Below, one piece after another: positions 24,072 to 34,100 of a stretch of 64,000 bases of DNA. The stretch lies in IMG/VR virus record IMGVR_UViG_3300034683_000092, positions 32,584-96,583 of that record. One strand, given 5' to 3'. The stretch is from a virus. How positions within the stretch are numbered: the first letter of the stretch is position 1; the number at the start of each line of letters is the position of its first letter. Below the pieces are notes generated by a model, which made no database searches, was not told where the DNA came from, and saw nothing but the letters and a program-made list of their open reading frames with translations. Position numbers and translations under genes: made by a program.

Positions 24072-25449
24072 CGCTAGAATTGATAATCAAGGATTAGCGA
24101 TTTGTGTTTCAAATAAAGATAAAGTTGTTAAATTCACGATCAATGAGAATCAAAATGATATAAATGGTATTGTGAGTTTGTTCTCAAGCGACAGATATAT
24201 ATTTGTGGGATTCGGAAATCAAAGACTTGAAAATCCATGGATAAATTCATTGATAGCTAACTATTCAATGATTGTAAAAGAGAATCTATCATTTCCTCAA
24301 ATAATTGAGGAGATGGATAGGCTCTCTAGAGAAATAGAACATGGAGAAGTCCCTGAAGAAAAGTATATGAGGTTTTTTGAATACATAGATTTATCTTGCA
24401 CTGAGAAGTTTAAAGACTTTAATAAGGGAGTTTTAGATCAAGCTGAAGAGTTGAAAGTTATACAAAGGATGTATATTGAATCTAAAAACTATATTAGTTT
24501 TGCTAATTATATAAAAAACAAATATAGACTGGCAGATATAAATATGCATCCGCACAAACTTATTCAAGCTGCTTTAATAAATTTCATTGCCGTAGAAACG
24601 TTTAGCACTGTATCTGAAACATACAGGCGTATTAAGAAGATCAAGCCATTGCCTCGAATGATAGAATGCTTGGTCAACCCGCCAATGAGAGAGTCATTAA
24701 GAAAAATGCTAGAGGTTAGGGCTGCCAATATACGCATTGGTAGTTATGAAATTTATACGAGCAATTCAGTAATAAGATATTGCAAAGGATCTTTTAAGCT
24801 AGACGAGGAGTCGGATGACATTGTCGTTCAATTAGATGTGAATAGATTCTATCCATCTATTGTTGTCAATAATGAAATCTACCCGTGGTCGTGCGGAGAT
24901 TATTTCATAAAGGCTTTTAAAGAGCTCTACGACGAGATCTCTTCGCCAGCGTGTTATGGCAACAAAGATGGATATAAGCTTCTTAAAACAGGCTTAAATT
25001 CAATCTGCGGGAGCATTGGCAATGGACAGAGTATCTTATTTGACGAAGTAGCTAGAAAAGCGATCATTGATTTCTCAAAGAAATACATATTATCATTAGT
25101 TGATATGATACTATTCAATGATTTTGATGTTATAGCTATTAATACTGATGCAGTATTTATACGTGTTAATAAAAACAAATTAGAGCTATTAAAGAAGTGC
25201 ATTAAAATTTGGGAGTCAAAATCAAAATTATCATTAAAGATAAAAGAGTATTCTTTTTTCGTTATGAGGAATGAATGCGAATACATTGGTCTTTCAGATG
25301 ATGATTTTGAATATGAGATTAAAGGAAATTTGTTTAATGATAAAGATGTATTTGATTACTTCGTTAACAAATGCAAACCCAATCAAAAGAATAAAGCTCT
25401 AATGAAGTTTTTAAATAGTTTAAACCCTAAACAATTAAGTTTATTTTGA
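24049..25449 (+). CDS. Short family B DNA polymerase with degenerate exonuclease region
   Basis: Polymerase motif A is LDVNRFYPSI (D263), motif B GYKLLKTGLNSICGS (about 308-322), and motif C AINTDAVF (N365-T-D367), where most family B enzymes have DTD. The N-terminal region aligns by shape with the exonuclease domain, but the usual FDIE is YNAR, and the usual NnxxYD is FGNQRLEN. The acidic metal ligands are therefore missing and proofreading looks lost. At 466 residues it is short. It may replicate the phage DNA or be a specialised enzyme. I see no other DNA polymerase in the window. Confidence 0.78.
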   Translation: MKELLFYNARIDNQGLAICVSNKDKVVKFTINENQNDINGIVSLFSSDRYIFVGFGNQRLENPWINSLIANYSMIVKENLSFPQIIEEMDRLSREIEHGEVPEEKYMRFFEYIDLSCTEKFKDFNKGVLDQAEELKVIQRMYIESKNYISFANYIKNKYRLADINMHPHKLIQAALINFIAVETFSTVSETYRRIKKIKPLPRMIECLVNPPMRESLRKMLEVRAANIRIGSYEIYTSNSVIRYCKGSFKLDEESDDIVVQLDVNRFYPSIVVNNEIYPWSCGDYFIKAFKELYDEISSPACYGNKDGYKLLKTGLNSICGSIGNGQSILFDEVARKAIIDFSKKYILSLVDMILFNDFDVIAINTDAVFIRVNKNKLELLKKCIKIWESKSKLSLKIKEYSFFVMRNECEYIGLSDDDFEYEIKGNLFNDKDVFDYFVNKCKPNQKNKALMKFLNSLNPKQLSLF

Positions 25450-25628
25450 TGAAAATACAAAAGAATGAATCAGTGATAATGTCTTTTGAGGGTAGAAAAG
25501 AGATTTTGTTGTTAAATAGAATATTAACTGCTTTACTTGAAGACAAGGTTGGATTTAAAAACAATTTATTAAATGAGAAAGAGAAGGATTTTGTTAAAAA
25601 CATAAAAAAAGATATAGATGGAAAATAA
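25446..25628 (+). CDS. Small hypothetical protein, 60 aa
   Basis: Starts four bases inside the polymerase stop (TGATG) and ends overlapping the phosphoesterase gene by 11 bases. Helical, lysine- and glutamate-rich (KEKDFVKNIKKDIDGK). Function unknown. Confidence 0.55.
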   Translation: MMKIQKNESVIMSFEGRKEILLLNRILTALLEDKVGFKNNLLNEKEKDFVKNIKKDIDGK

Positions 25629-26223
25629 TATATTTATATTTAGTGACCCGCATTTTGGTCATAAAAATATAGTAAGATCAGTATCTTCTTGGGATGATAA
25701 GTCTGGATGTAGAGATTTTAATTCCATTGAAGAAATGAATGAAACAATTGTAAAAAACATAAATAGCACTGTTTCTGAAAACGACTTTCTGTTTTGTTTA
25801 GGTGATTGGTCTTTTGGAGGTCAAGCTAATATTTCTAAATACAGAAATATGATAAACGTAAAAGAAATAAGTTTAATACCAGGAAATCACGACGACAAAT
25901 TGGTAAGTCTAATAAGGACAGATCCATTAGTTAGATCGTCATTTGTCTTATGTAGAGATATAACTATATTTAAATGTCATGGATGCATATTTGTTTTGTC
26001 TCACATGCCAGTAAGAGATGACATTGTTGATAAGCTATTAAATGGTAGAAATATCGACAATACGCCTATTATATTAATTAATGGGCATCTTCATGGGAGT
26101 AAATATCCTGATAACGGATTTAAACGATATTTCAGGCTAGACGCATCAATTGAAACTAATAATTATCTTCCTTACAATATTCTTGATATAATTAAACTAT
26201 ACAATGAGTCAGAGTATATTTAA
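25618..26223 (+). CDS. Calcineurin-like metallophosphoesterase 1
   Basis: Hydrolyses a phosphoester with a two-metal centre. All family motifs are present: FSDPHFGHKN near residue 8, LGDWSFGG near 61, IPGNHDDK near 83, LSHMP near 125 and NGHLHG near 149. This close variant with 'DPHFGH' is frequent in phages and bacteria. Substrate not defined; nucleic acid repair or small phosphoesters are possible. Overlaps both neighbours. Confidence 0.85.
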   Translation: MENNIFIFSDPHFGHKNIVRSVSSWDDKSGCRDFNSIEEMNETIVKNINSTVSENDFLFCLGDWSFGGQANISKYRNMINVKEISLIPGNHDDKLVSLIRTDPLVRSSFVLCRDITIFKCHGCIFVLSHMPVRDDIVDKLLNGRNIDNTPIILINGHLHGSKYPDNGFKRYFRLDASIETNNYLPYNILDIIKLYNESEYI

Positions 26224-26647
26224 AAAAGGGATGTATTTTAGACGCAAAGACGGAGCTTTGTTTATTAAACGAGGCTCCGTTTACTTGTCTAGAAGATACC
26301 CTCTTAGAAGTACTGAGAATAGGTTATTAGAAATACATTCTATAGAGAACTCAGAAGATTATACTATAATTAAAAAAATACAGTATAATCAGATGATGAA
26401 CAATTTATTTAATAATAATAAGCTATTAAATAAAGATGATAAATACAAACCTGGAGGCGTATTAGAGGATGATATTTCTGAGAAAGATCTACCAGAACAC
26501 GTATTCCATCAAGGTAAACTATGGGATGTAGAGAAAAACTGGTTTAGATATGGAAGACTAATGCTTCGTATTGGTAATAATATGAAGATTACAAAACTAA
26601 AAAACTGTAGGTATGCATGCTTGAAGAAAAAAGAAATAACGGACTAA
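26204..26647 (+). CDS. Hypothetical protein, 147 aa
   Basis: Basic, with a SH3-like start (FKKGMYFRRKDGALFIKRGS). No motif recognised. It overlaps the metallophosphoesterase by 20 bases and the next gene by 31, in one continuous operon. Confidence 0.55.
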   Translation: MSQSIFKKGMYFRRKDGALFIKRGSVYLSRRYPLRSTENRLLEIHSIENSEDYTIIKKIQYNQMMNNLFNNNKLLNKDDKYKPGGVLEDDISEKDLPEHVFHQGKLWDVEKNWFRYGRLMLRIGNNMKITKLKNCRYACLKKKEITD

Positions 26648-26937
26648 AAAATGATTTAGCAGAAGATAAACTCAGATGGGATCTTCTGCCCATCGAAGAA
26701 ATAGAAGAACTAGTAGATGTTCTAACTAAAGGCGCTAAAAAGTATGCTGACAATAGCTGGCAAGAACTACCAAATGGAGTCGAGAGATATAAAGCTGCTT
26801 TAATGAGGCATCTAGTCGAATGGTGGAAAGGTAATGAGATAGATAATGGTGTTGGAGGAATTGGAGTTAGACATATAGCTCAAGTAGCAGTAAACGCTAT
26901 ATTTTTAATGTATTTAACTAAACATAATCCAAAATAA
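26617..26937 (+). CDS. dATP/dGTP diphosphohydrolase-like protein (DUF5664)
   Basis: A MazG-like helical fold: KLRWDLLPIEEIEELVDVL, then LTKGAKKYADNSW, ALMRHLVEWWKGNEID and HIAQVAVNAIFLMYL, the conserved blocks of PF18909. Family members hydrolyse dNTPs to dNMP, in some phages to reshape the pool for modified bases; no purine synthetase (PurZ) gene is visible here, so plain pool control is likely. It overlaps its upstream gene by 31 bases. Confidence 0.75.
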   Translation: MLEEKRNNGLKNDLAEDKLRWDLLPIEEIEELVDVLTKGAKKYADNSWQELPNGVERYKAALMRHLVEWWKGNEIDNGVGGIGVRHIAQVAVNAIFLMYLTKHNPK

Positions 26938-26947
26938 TATTAATATT

Positions 26948-27469
26948 ATGGAAATAAAAACTGTAAAAATAGAAAGAAATTACTATATAGCAGATGACGG
27001 AAAACGTTTTGAACACGAAGACGATTGCACTGCTTATGAAAGAAGGGTATTATTAGGCATAAAAGAAATAGAGGATGCTACTTTTTTAAATCTTTATTTA
27101 GATATAGATCCAAATAGTTATGACAACGAAGTAATACCATATATATTTACGGCAAACTCAAATTACTCAATGCTTGACTATTATTTCGCTTGCCAAATGG
27201 ATAAAAAGTCTTATGATTTTTACAAACTTGGAATAAAGACCTTTGATCTCCTGTGTAATAAACACGAAGCTCCAGAACATCTAAAAAAGGATATTATTGA
27301 TGACGTTCAATTGATCCCTGGTAAAAAGTATATATTAGTTTATCATAAATATGGCGGAGAGCATATTGAATCATACGGATATGACGATTGCGTCATTCTG
27401 GATGAACTTGACCGTGTAATAGACCACACGAACATTTGGATTAACAATGCGTTTTATTTAAATAAATAA
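26948..27469 (+). CDS. Conserved phage hypothetical protein, 173 aa
   Basis: Begins with a strand-turn YYIADDGKRFEHEDDCTAYE, a motif common in small phage proteins, where it may form a metal- or nucleic-acid-binding turn. The remainder is acidic and alpha/beta. Lies between two nucleotide metabolism genes. Function unknown. Confidence 0.55.
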   Translation: MEIKTVKIERNYYIADDGKRFEHEDDCTAYERRVLLGIKEIEDATFLNLYLDIDPNSYDNEVIPYIFTANSNYSMLDYYFACQMDKKSYDFYKLGIKTFDLLCNKHEAPEHLKKDIIDDVQLIPGKKYILVYHKYGGEHIESYGYDDCVILDELDRVIDHTNIWINNAFYLNK

Positions 27470-27474
27470 TTATT

Positions 27475-28341
27475 ATGAAACTAGAAAAAGCTAGTTATGA
27501 AATATGGGATGAGAAAATCCCATTATATGACCACATAGAAAGATGCGGTAGAATTTGCTACGCTAGTGAGCCTATTGGCGGAGAAAAAGCAATTGAGTTT
27601 TGCAATAGATTAATTAAGTCTGGTCATTTAAGCGTTTTAGAGCATGGTACAATTTATTTATCAATGAATTCTGAAACAGAAGAGAGTTTAAAATATGATG
27701 AAAATCCATATTCTGAATACTACGACAACGATGAGTTTGAGCTTGGGCAAGCGTGTATAGTGACTAATTTAAGAGTTCTTATTGAGAATAGATGGATGGA
27801 TGATTTGCAATATGCATGCGAGCCAACACCATATCATGATAAAAGGATAACAGTCAAATGGAATGTAAACAGAGCCATAGCAAATGAAATAGTAAGGCAC
27901 AGAAAATTTAGCTTTAGCCAGCAAAGTACTCGCTATTGCAATTTTTCCAAAGATAAATTTGGCAATGAGCTAACGTTTATTATCCCAAGTTGGATTGATG
28001 AGAATATAATAATCAAAGAGTTTGGTTCATTAAACGGGTTGTCATATCATAAAGACATCGATAGATTTCAGAAGTCAGAATGCGCAAATGAATCTAACTT
28101 TTTGCAAGGCATAGCATTTTCTGAAGCTAACTATTTGACTCTTCTTAAAAACGGATTAAAGCCAGAGCAAGCAAGAGATGTATTGCCTTTGGCTTTAAAA
28201 ACAGAGCTTGTGATGACTGGGTTTGCTCATGATTGGGCTGCATTCTTTAAATTAAGATGCGATAATCATGCGCATCCAGACGTTAGACAATTAGCGATTA
28301 AATTAAGAGATGACTTTTATAAAAAGGGGTATATAGTATGA
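27475..28341 (+). CDS. thyX: Flavin-dependent thymidylate synthase
   Basis: Converts dUMP to dTMP using FAD and methylene-tetrahydrofolate. The ThyX signature RHRxxSxxxxSxR is complete at residues 141-153 (RHRKFSFSQQSTR). The N-terminal SVLEHGTIYL and the C-terminal LTLLKNGLKPEQARDVLPLALKTE with DWAAFFKLR are also typical. At 288 aa it is of normal length. It would provide thymidine for an AT-rich genome. Confidence 0.93.
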   Translation: MKLEKASYEIWDEKIPLYDHIERCGRICYASEPIGGEKAIEFCNRLIKSGHLSVLEHGTIYLSMNSETEESLKYDENPYSEYYDNDEFELGQACIVTNLRVLIENRWMDDLQYACEPTPYHDKRITVKWNVNRAIANEIVRHRKFSFSQQSTRYCNFSKDKFGNELTFIIPSWIDENIIIKEFGSLNGLSYHKDIDRFQKSECANESNFLQGIAFSEANYLTLLKNGLKPEQARDVLPLALKTELVMTGFAHDWAAFFKLRCDNHAHPDVRQLAIKLRDDFYKKGYIV

Positions 28342-28616
28342 CACCGAAAGAATTAATAAAAAAAAATTGTTTATCTAATATAGTTGTAGGTAAAAATCAA
28401 AAAGTTGTATACGCAGAGATCGCTCTTACAGCAATAGAAATGGCATTGAATGGCAACTCTAATTCAAATGTAAAATATATTCCATATCAAAAATGTCCTA
28501 TATGCCAAGGGAAAGGAACCGTTCAAGAGTTTAATGGTAGTGCTATAAATTTAATTCCATGTAGAAAATGCAATGGATTAATGGTTATACCTATGTTTGA
28601 AATAAAACAAAAATAG
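28338..28616 (+). CDS. Small zinc-ribbon protein, 92 aa
   Basis: Ends with two CxxC units (CPICQGKG and CRKCNG), like a single DnaJ-type zinc-binding repeat. The first residues, MTPKEL, are shared with the next protein, so both have the same N-terminal helix family. Overlaps the thyX stop by 4 bases (ATGA). Function unknown. Confidence 0.6.
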   Translation: MTPKELIKKNCLSNIVVGKNQKVVYAEIALTAIEMALNGNSNSNVKYIPYQKCPICQGKGTVQEFNGSAINLIPCRKCNGLMVIPMFEIKQK

Positions 28617-28630
28617 TTTAAAATATAATT

Positions 28631-29023
28631 ATGACACCAAAAGAATTAATGAACGAGAAAAGGCTTAGTGTCTTAGAAGAAGCAGCTAAAATGAATACTC
28701 ATATTCATTATATAGATGAAGTTTATCCATCTGAAATAAAAGATATAGTATCTGATATGGAGCAATCTTTTATTGATGGAGCGCAATGGCAAAGAGAGAT
28801 GTCTTGGAAGGATATTGAAAAATCAGGTTATCCTCCATTTGATAAAAACTGCGAGATTTATAAACGAGAAAAGTATTTAGTAAGAGTTTCGGCTGGATCA
28901 ATAGACCGTAAAGTTTACTATACAGTCAGTTTTCTAATTAACAAATGCAGATTTTCAGTAGAAGGTGACTGGGTACAAGTAACTCATTGGATGCCAATAC
29001 CTGAGTTTAATATAAAAACATAA
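28631..29023 (+). CDS. DUF551-like small phage protein, 130 aa
   Basis: N-terminus MTPKELMNEKRLSVLEEAA and a helix FIDGAQWQREM are typical of a Bacteroides phage domain of unknown role. The C-terminus GDWVQVTHWMPIPE is the DUF551 signature. Function unknown. The MTPKEL start is shared with the gene at 28338. Confidence 0.65.
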   Translation: MTPKELMNEKRLSVLEEAAKMNTHIHYIDEVYPSEIKDIVSDMEQSFIDGAQWQREMSWKDIEKSGYPPFDKNCEIYKREKYLVRVSAGSIDRKVYYTVSFLINKCRFSVEGDWVQVTHWMPIPEFNIKT

Positions 29024-29025
29024 TA

Positions 29026-29601
29026 ATGATTGACAATTTTGAATTAATCAGTGAATTAATTAAAATAAATAAAGAAAAAGACTGCTTTTTTCATTTGCAG
29101 ATAATCAGGCGTGGCAAAGACCACCCTGATTTGCCCGCTGCAAATAGAACTATAATGCAGTATTTTATAGAAGATGAGATACATTTATCTAAACGAAAAG
29201 ATGAAATTATCTCTTTATGTGAATCGTTCAAAGCTAGAGCTTATATAAATCTAGCTCCTAAAAGCTCTATTAGATTAGCTCAATTAGCCAATTGCGAGCT
29301 TTCTAAGCGTATATTCGATAACGACTATAAGAAAGTACACAAGATATTCAATACTGCCGCAGGGAAGCTTAAAAGCAAGAATCCAATGTGGGTTATTGAT
29401 GTTGATGATCCTAATTTGCTAAATGTAATATTAGGGTACTTTGCCAATAATAATATAGATATAAAAGCTATCGTTCCAACTAAAAGCGCTGGTCATATAA
29501 TATCAAAACCATTTAGGCTAGATCATTTTATGAAGGAGTTCTCTTATATATCTGTGCACAAGAATAACCCAACTATTTTATTTATACCAAACAGTATATA
29601 A
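29026..29601 (+). CDS. Conserved phage protein with WVIDVDD motif, 191 aa
   Basis: Ordered blocks HLQIIRRGKDHPDLPAANR, ARAYINLAPKSS, MWVIDVDDPN and IVPTKSAGHIISKPFRLDHF recur in related hypothetical proteins of many phages, from memory. The acidic hydrophobic motif (IDVDD) and later K/H residues resemble a nucleotidyltransferase or primase-like active site, but I cannot assign one. Lies directly upstream of a metallophosphoesterase gene, with which it might function. Confidence 0.6.
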   Translation: MIDNFELISELIKINKEKDCFFHLQIIRRGKDHPDLPAANRTIMQYFIEDEIHLSKRKDEIISLCESFKARAYINLAPKSSIRLAQLANCELSKRIFDNDYKKVHKIFNTAAGKLKSKNPMWVIDVDDPNLLNVILGYFANNNIDIKAIVPTKSAGHIISKPFRLDHFMKEFSYISVHKNNPTILFIPNSI

Positions 29602-29603
29602 TT

Positions 29604-30308
29604 ATGGAAGAGATTATTAAAATTTGTGCGTTTAGCGATTTCCATGGAGATTTACCTAATATAGAACCATGCGATTTAGTTATTATAGCTGGTGATATTA
29701 TACCGTTTAATATACAGCATAAGAACAATGATTCAAATGAATGGATTAGAACAGTGTTTACGGATTGGTGTAATAGCATCGACTGTAAATATATAGTTGC
29801 TATACCTGGCAATCACGATAGATGGGCTGAGGGTATTACTAAGACTAAAATGAATAAGTTATTAAGTGGAATAAGCAATATATATATGCTTAGAAATGAA
29901 TTCTTAGAGTTAGACGTTTTAGATTCAGGTCATGATTTGAAGATTTTTGGGACTCCATATTGCGCTAGGTACGGCAATTGGCCTTTTATGAGAGAAGATA
30001 AAGTGCTTAAAAAGAAGTTCGCAGAAATACCAGATGGATTAGATATTTTGATAACGCATGACCCTCCAAATGGATTAAGCGATTGTGATTATTCAAAATA
30101 CGACGGTCAACATTTGGGGTCTGTAGCTTTAACTGATAGAATAGAAGACCTAGACAAGTTTGGTAAAAAGCCACGGCTTATTATTTGCGGACATATACAC
30201 GAAGGGTCTAGAAAATTTGAGAATGGCATAATTAATGTAGCTATGTTGAATAGACATTGCAATGCTATAATAAATAATCCGAAATATATGTATTTTGTGT
30301 ATGGATAA
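29604..30308 (+). CDS. Calcineurin-like metallophosphoesterase 2
   Basis: Second, distinct metallophosphoesterase: AFSDFHGDL, LVIIAGDIIP, AIPGNHDRW, LDILITHDPP and IICGHIHEG are all present, the arrangement of the MPPED1/MPPED2-like branch. Length 234 aa is normal. Unlike the first (DPHFGH type), it keeps the longer linker between metal motifs. Substrate unknown. Overlaps the next gene by 14 bases. Confidence 0.85.
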   Translation: MEEIIKICAFSDFHGDLPNIEPCDLVIIAGDIIPFNIQHKNNDSNEWIRTVFTDWCNSIDCKYIVAIPGNHDRWAEGITKTKMNKLLSGISNIYMLRNEFLELDVLDSGHDLKIFGTPYCARYGNWPFMREDKVLKKKFAEIPDGLDILITHDPPNGLSDCDYSKYDGQHLGSVALTDRIEDLDKFGKKPRLIICGHIHEGSRKFENGIINVAMLNRHCNAIINNPKYMYFVYG

Positions 30309-30588
30309 AGGTGTATTTTTAAATGTGTATAAACCAGCAATATCGCCAATAGAAGGTAGTGTTGCTGGGATTGACGTAGTATTAGATAAATATATACTGT
30401 CAGAAAAAGACCAGCAAGCTTATTCTGTTTATTTTAATGACAATAGAATATGGACTGTATATTATGACGCTGTAGGTGAGTTGTATATTATGGCTGGTAA
30501 AATGAACGGTGTTGGAGTTGTTGGCTATATAGTGACTGAAAATCTGTATTCTCGTATAGAAAGAAATAAGTTAATATTTAAAATTTAA
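30295..30588 (+). CDS. Hypothetical protein, 97 aa
   Basis: A small beta-rich protein, with a possible start at 30301 (MDKGVFLNVYKPAISP) six bases downstream. No recognised motif. Between phosphoesterase and HD-like genes in the same operon. Confidence 0.5.
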   Translation: MCMDKGVFLNVYKPAISPIEGSVAGIDVVLDKYILSEKDQQAYSVYFNDNRIWTVYYDAVGELYIMAGKMNGVGVVGYIVTENLYSRIERNKLIFKI

Positions 30589-30591
30589 AAA

Positions 30592-31119
30592 ATGAAATTA
30601 GGAACAAAGAGTTTATTGTTTGGTGCTCACTGCTTTTTTGTGCATCCTGTCTGCGTGTTAATTGCATGGATTAAAATCTATGGCTTCCCTTTTGATCCAA
30701 GAATATGGATTGCTATATTAGTTCATGATTGGGGCTATTGGGGAAAGCCAGATATGGATGGCTTGTTAGGTAAGATGCATCCATATTTGGGTGCTAAAAT
30801 AATGAGATTCTTATTTGGAGAGAAGTGGTATTGGTTTACATTACTACATTCTAGGTTTATGGCTAGAGAATATGATTTAGAAGTTTCTAAATTGTGCTAT
30901 GCAGACAAGCTTTCTATAAAATATGAATTAAAATGGTTTTACTCGTTAAGAGTTAAGTTATCAGGTGAGTATTTAGAGTATTTTGAACTGATGAGAAGCT
31001 ATAGACGTCAGTCAGATAAATGGCTTGCATCATTTAAAAAGAGGCAAAACGCTCTATCAGAATGGTTTGACTGGGCTAAAGGCCACATGATCTCATTTGT
31101 TGAAGACAAACATAAATAA
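30592..31119 (+). CDS. HD-domain-like phosphohydrolase candidate, 175 aa
   Basis: Contains IAILVHDWGYWGKPDMDG, then HPYLGAKI, LHSRFMAREY and KLCYADKLSIKYE, an arrangement of His/Asp residues compatible with the HD metal site. The segment near residues 12-27 is hydrophobic but polar enough for a buried helix. Metal-dependent hydrolysis of a phosphate is suggested; substrate unknown. Last gene of the plus-strand block before the bidirectional terminator. Confidence 0.65.
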   Translation: MKLGTKSLLFGAHCFFVHPVCVLIAWIKIYGFPFDPRIWIAILVHDWGYWGKPDMDGLLGKMHPYLGAKIMRFLFGEKWYWFTLLHSRFMAREYDLEVSKLCYADKLSIKYELKWFYSLRVKLSGEYLEYFELMRSYRRQSDKWLASFKKRQNALSEWFDWAKGHMISFVEDKHK

Positions 31120-31124
31120 CAAAA

Positions 31125-31157
31125 AAAAGAGGGACTACGTATTGTAATCCCTCTTTT
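31125..31157. terminator. Bidirectional terminator between early and late blocks
   Basis: AAAAGAGGGA (31125-31134) and TCCCTCTTTT (31148-31157) form a 10-bp stem, flanked by A runs and T runs on both strands (A8 before, T4 after). It lies between the stop of the last plus-strand gene (31119) and the stop of the minus-strand RNA polymerase gene (31174), so it can serve both convergent transcripts. Confidence 0.85.
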
Positions 31158-31173
31158 ATCCTGTTTTTTGCCT

Positions 31174-34100
31174 CTATCGGAATAATCCAGTTAAATCAGA
31201 CAATTGAGTATCGTCATCAATAAATCCAGACTTTTCTAATTTAGATGCAAAGTCATAATAGCTTGACATATATGGTATTGATTTTCTAAACTCAACCCAT
31301 CCTCTTAAATCACCTCTTTGAGTGTATGCATCCTGCCCATTGTTGATCGCTATATCAACACCAGCAACAAACATTTTTGATGCAGCCTCTAACGATTTAT
31401 AGGCTCTCGTAACAGCTACTGGTTCTAAGAACGACTTACCTGTATTGAGAATATCAACTGGGTTGTATTGCTGAGAAACGTTCATCATCATATATGTATA
31501 CCACCATTTTTTCATGGTATCATCATCATCGTTATCTTTGAACATAAATCCATAGATAGCATAAGCCATGAAGAAAGACATAGTAGTATTCATAAAATGA
31601 ACCAAGCTAACTTTTTCCTCATCAGAAAGAGACTCCCATCTTTTAATCATTGGTCTATATCCTTCAGTTGAAAACATGGCTATTGATTTTGCTGTTCCTC
31701 CAAAGAAGTCTAGCATTAATGGGAATAGTATTCTTAATTTTCCATTAACACCTTTTCTAGGAGTCCACTTTAAAATAGGAGTGCCATCTTTCTCTAAGCC
31801 AACTTGCTCGTATTCACCAAGAGTTATATCGTTATGTTTTGATTGAATCAAATTCATTATGATTCTAGGGAAATACTTCTTTAAAGATATTGCAAATTGT
31901 CCAAAAGCAGTCATCTCCATACCAGACATTTCTTCATTCTTATAACCACCTTGAGTTCTTTCATGTATACGTCTGATACGACCTATCTCCATTGGAGTTA
32001 AGTCTTTCACTTCTTCTCTATTACCATTAGAATCATAGGTAACACCTCTAAGCGGGCCGTCATAAACAAGCTGTCCATCAACTATCTTATATGCATCCCA
32101 CATTGATCTCCCATCTTCTAACTTCATGTTTTTAAGAACACTAGCAACGGTCGTCATGCTAATAGACATCTCTCCAAATGAATGCAATCCCATCATAAAT
32201 TCTCCAGCAGAAGTTCTTTCTCTTAGCGCCATTGTTTGACGATCTCTCCAACCTCTTACTTCTCCATCATGCATACCAAGTAAATCCATGAATAGCCATA
32301 ATTTCTCGTTCTCTAGCTTTCCACCAGACATTACTCTACCAGACATAGCTGTAAACTCTTTCCATGCAGCAAGGACTGTAGAAGCTTTATAGTCAGTCAT
32401 TTTAACGCCTAAAAACTTAGTAGCCCAAGAATAACTTAAGGCGCTTAAGAAAGTCGTCAAATGCCCTACTATAGCATTACCAGCAGCACCAAATGGTCTA
32501 GCCCACATAATAGTAGCCGAACTCCATCTGTTTAGCTTACGCATCGTCTGTTCTGGAGATAGAAATATTTGCTGTCCAGTAACAGGGTGAGTTCCTAGTG
32601 CTATCTTTGTTTCACCCATTATACCTTGAGACTTATTCACACGTCTTATGACTCTATTTGAGAATCTCTCTATTAATGAAATATCGCTTTTAAACTTACC
32701 ATGCAAAGAATGTATCCCACTTTCTCCAAGAGCTAACATCTCTTGTCTTACAGCTTGTGCGTAAGAATAAACATCGTCCATCTCTCGCTTATACTCTGAC
32801 CATTCAACGAATTGTCCTAGAGAATCAGCTAGATTCATAGAGTAAAACCTCTTACTATTAATAGATGTATTGCCTAAATATTTCAATGGTATTGCAATAT
32901 CGTCGTTGTCATATTCATCAAATAAGTTTTCATCATGAAAAGACATGCTTTCTAGTATTTCTCTCTTTATATTTGTAGCAGAGAAACGCCCAACCAATGA
33001 ATTTCCATTACCATACTTTTTATGTAAGTCAATATTTCTAGCCCTTGTTTTAGGGAAGAATCCTTTATAATACACAAACTTCTCACTTGTAGATAATGCA
33101 TTTCTGACCTCTAAATTACTATATGCCTTACCATTTGGTGTAGTAACAGCAACCTGATTAGCCAAAGCGTCATTGCCTATAAAATATGAATCCATAATAG
33201 ACACATATTCTTTTATAAAAGCTTTCTGTACATCACTCAATGAATTCCACTCGTCATCTGTTTCTAATATAAGCCTTTGAACTAGACCAATATTTGGTAT
33301 TTCTGCCTCTTTAAGAAGTTGTTCATACATCCCAGTATAATCTGCTTCAACCATTTCTGATATAGACCTCTTACTTATGTATTCTTTTCTAAGGTCATCA
33401 GTTAGCTTCTTTATATTTGAAAGCTTTTTCATCGTAGCTTTTCTAAAGGTCTCTTTAGCTATAGTGTACATCTTTACGATGTTTTGTATAACTGGATTCT
33501 TAGAGTCTTTTATATTACCTAAGAAAGATGAAACAATACCAGTGTCTTCTGATGCCGCAATATTTAATGCTACGCCGTCAAAGTCTGTATCAAACTTGTG
33601 TTTCTCCCTTAATAGTTCTGATATTAAAGACCTAACACGCATTAATTCAGAAGGATTATTAGCAACCTCTGGAAGTTTTAGCCGTTGTTCTAATATACTA
33701 ATAGATCTGTTTATTTCCTTTAGTGTTCTACGCCCTGATTTACCAGACAGAATAGCATCTTCGGCCTTATAGTTACTTGAATGAGAATAGTGCCCAGTAT
33801 TAAATACATCCTTTGATTTCTCAATCATTTTAGCATGTACGTCAAGTGGCAATCCAAGTTCTTCAAGAACCTCCTTGTCTTTTAAAAGCTGTTCTACCAT
33901 AGGGATGAAAGCTTCTACTTCAACAGATGTATTAGGATTATTTACAACAGCAGAATACTCATTAGCTGCATATGCCACTTTTAAATCCCTAAAACGAATT
34001 GTTGGGTTCTCAAGTTTCATTATAACAGCATAAAAAGCCAACTGCAACTTAGCTTTATCTAAAGGAGAGTTTGTAATAGTTTTTATCTGATCCCCATGAT

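Noticed and set aside
31174-31176. Reassigned TAG codon, as in some crAss-like phages
   Set aside because: TAG ends this gene and several plus-strand genes (for example at 10587 and 16562) at sensible places, while no long ORF needs TAG read through.
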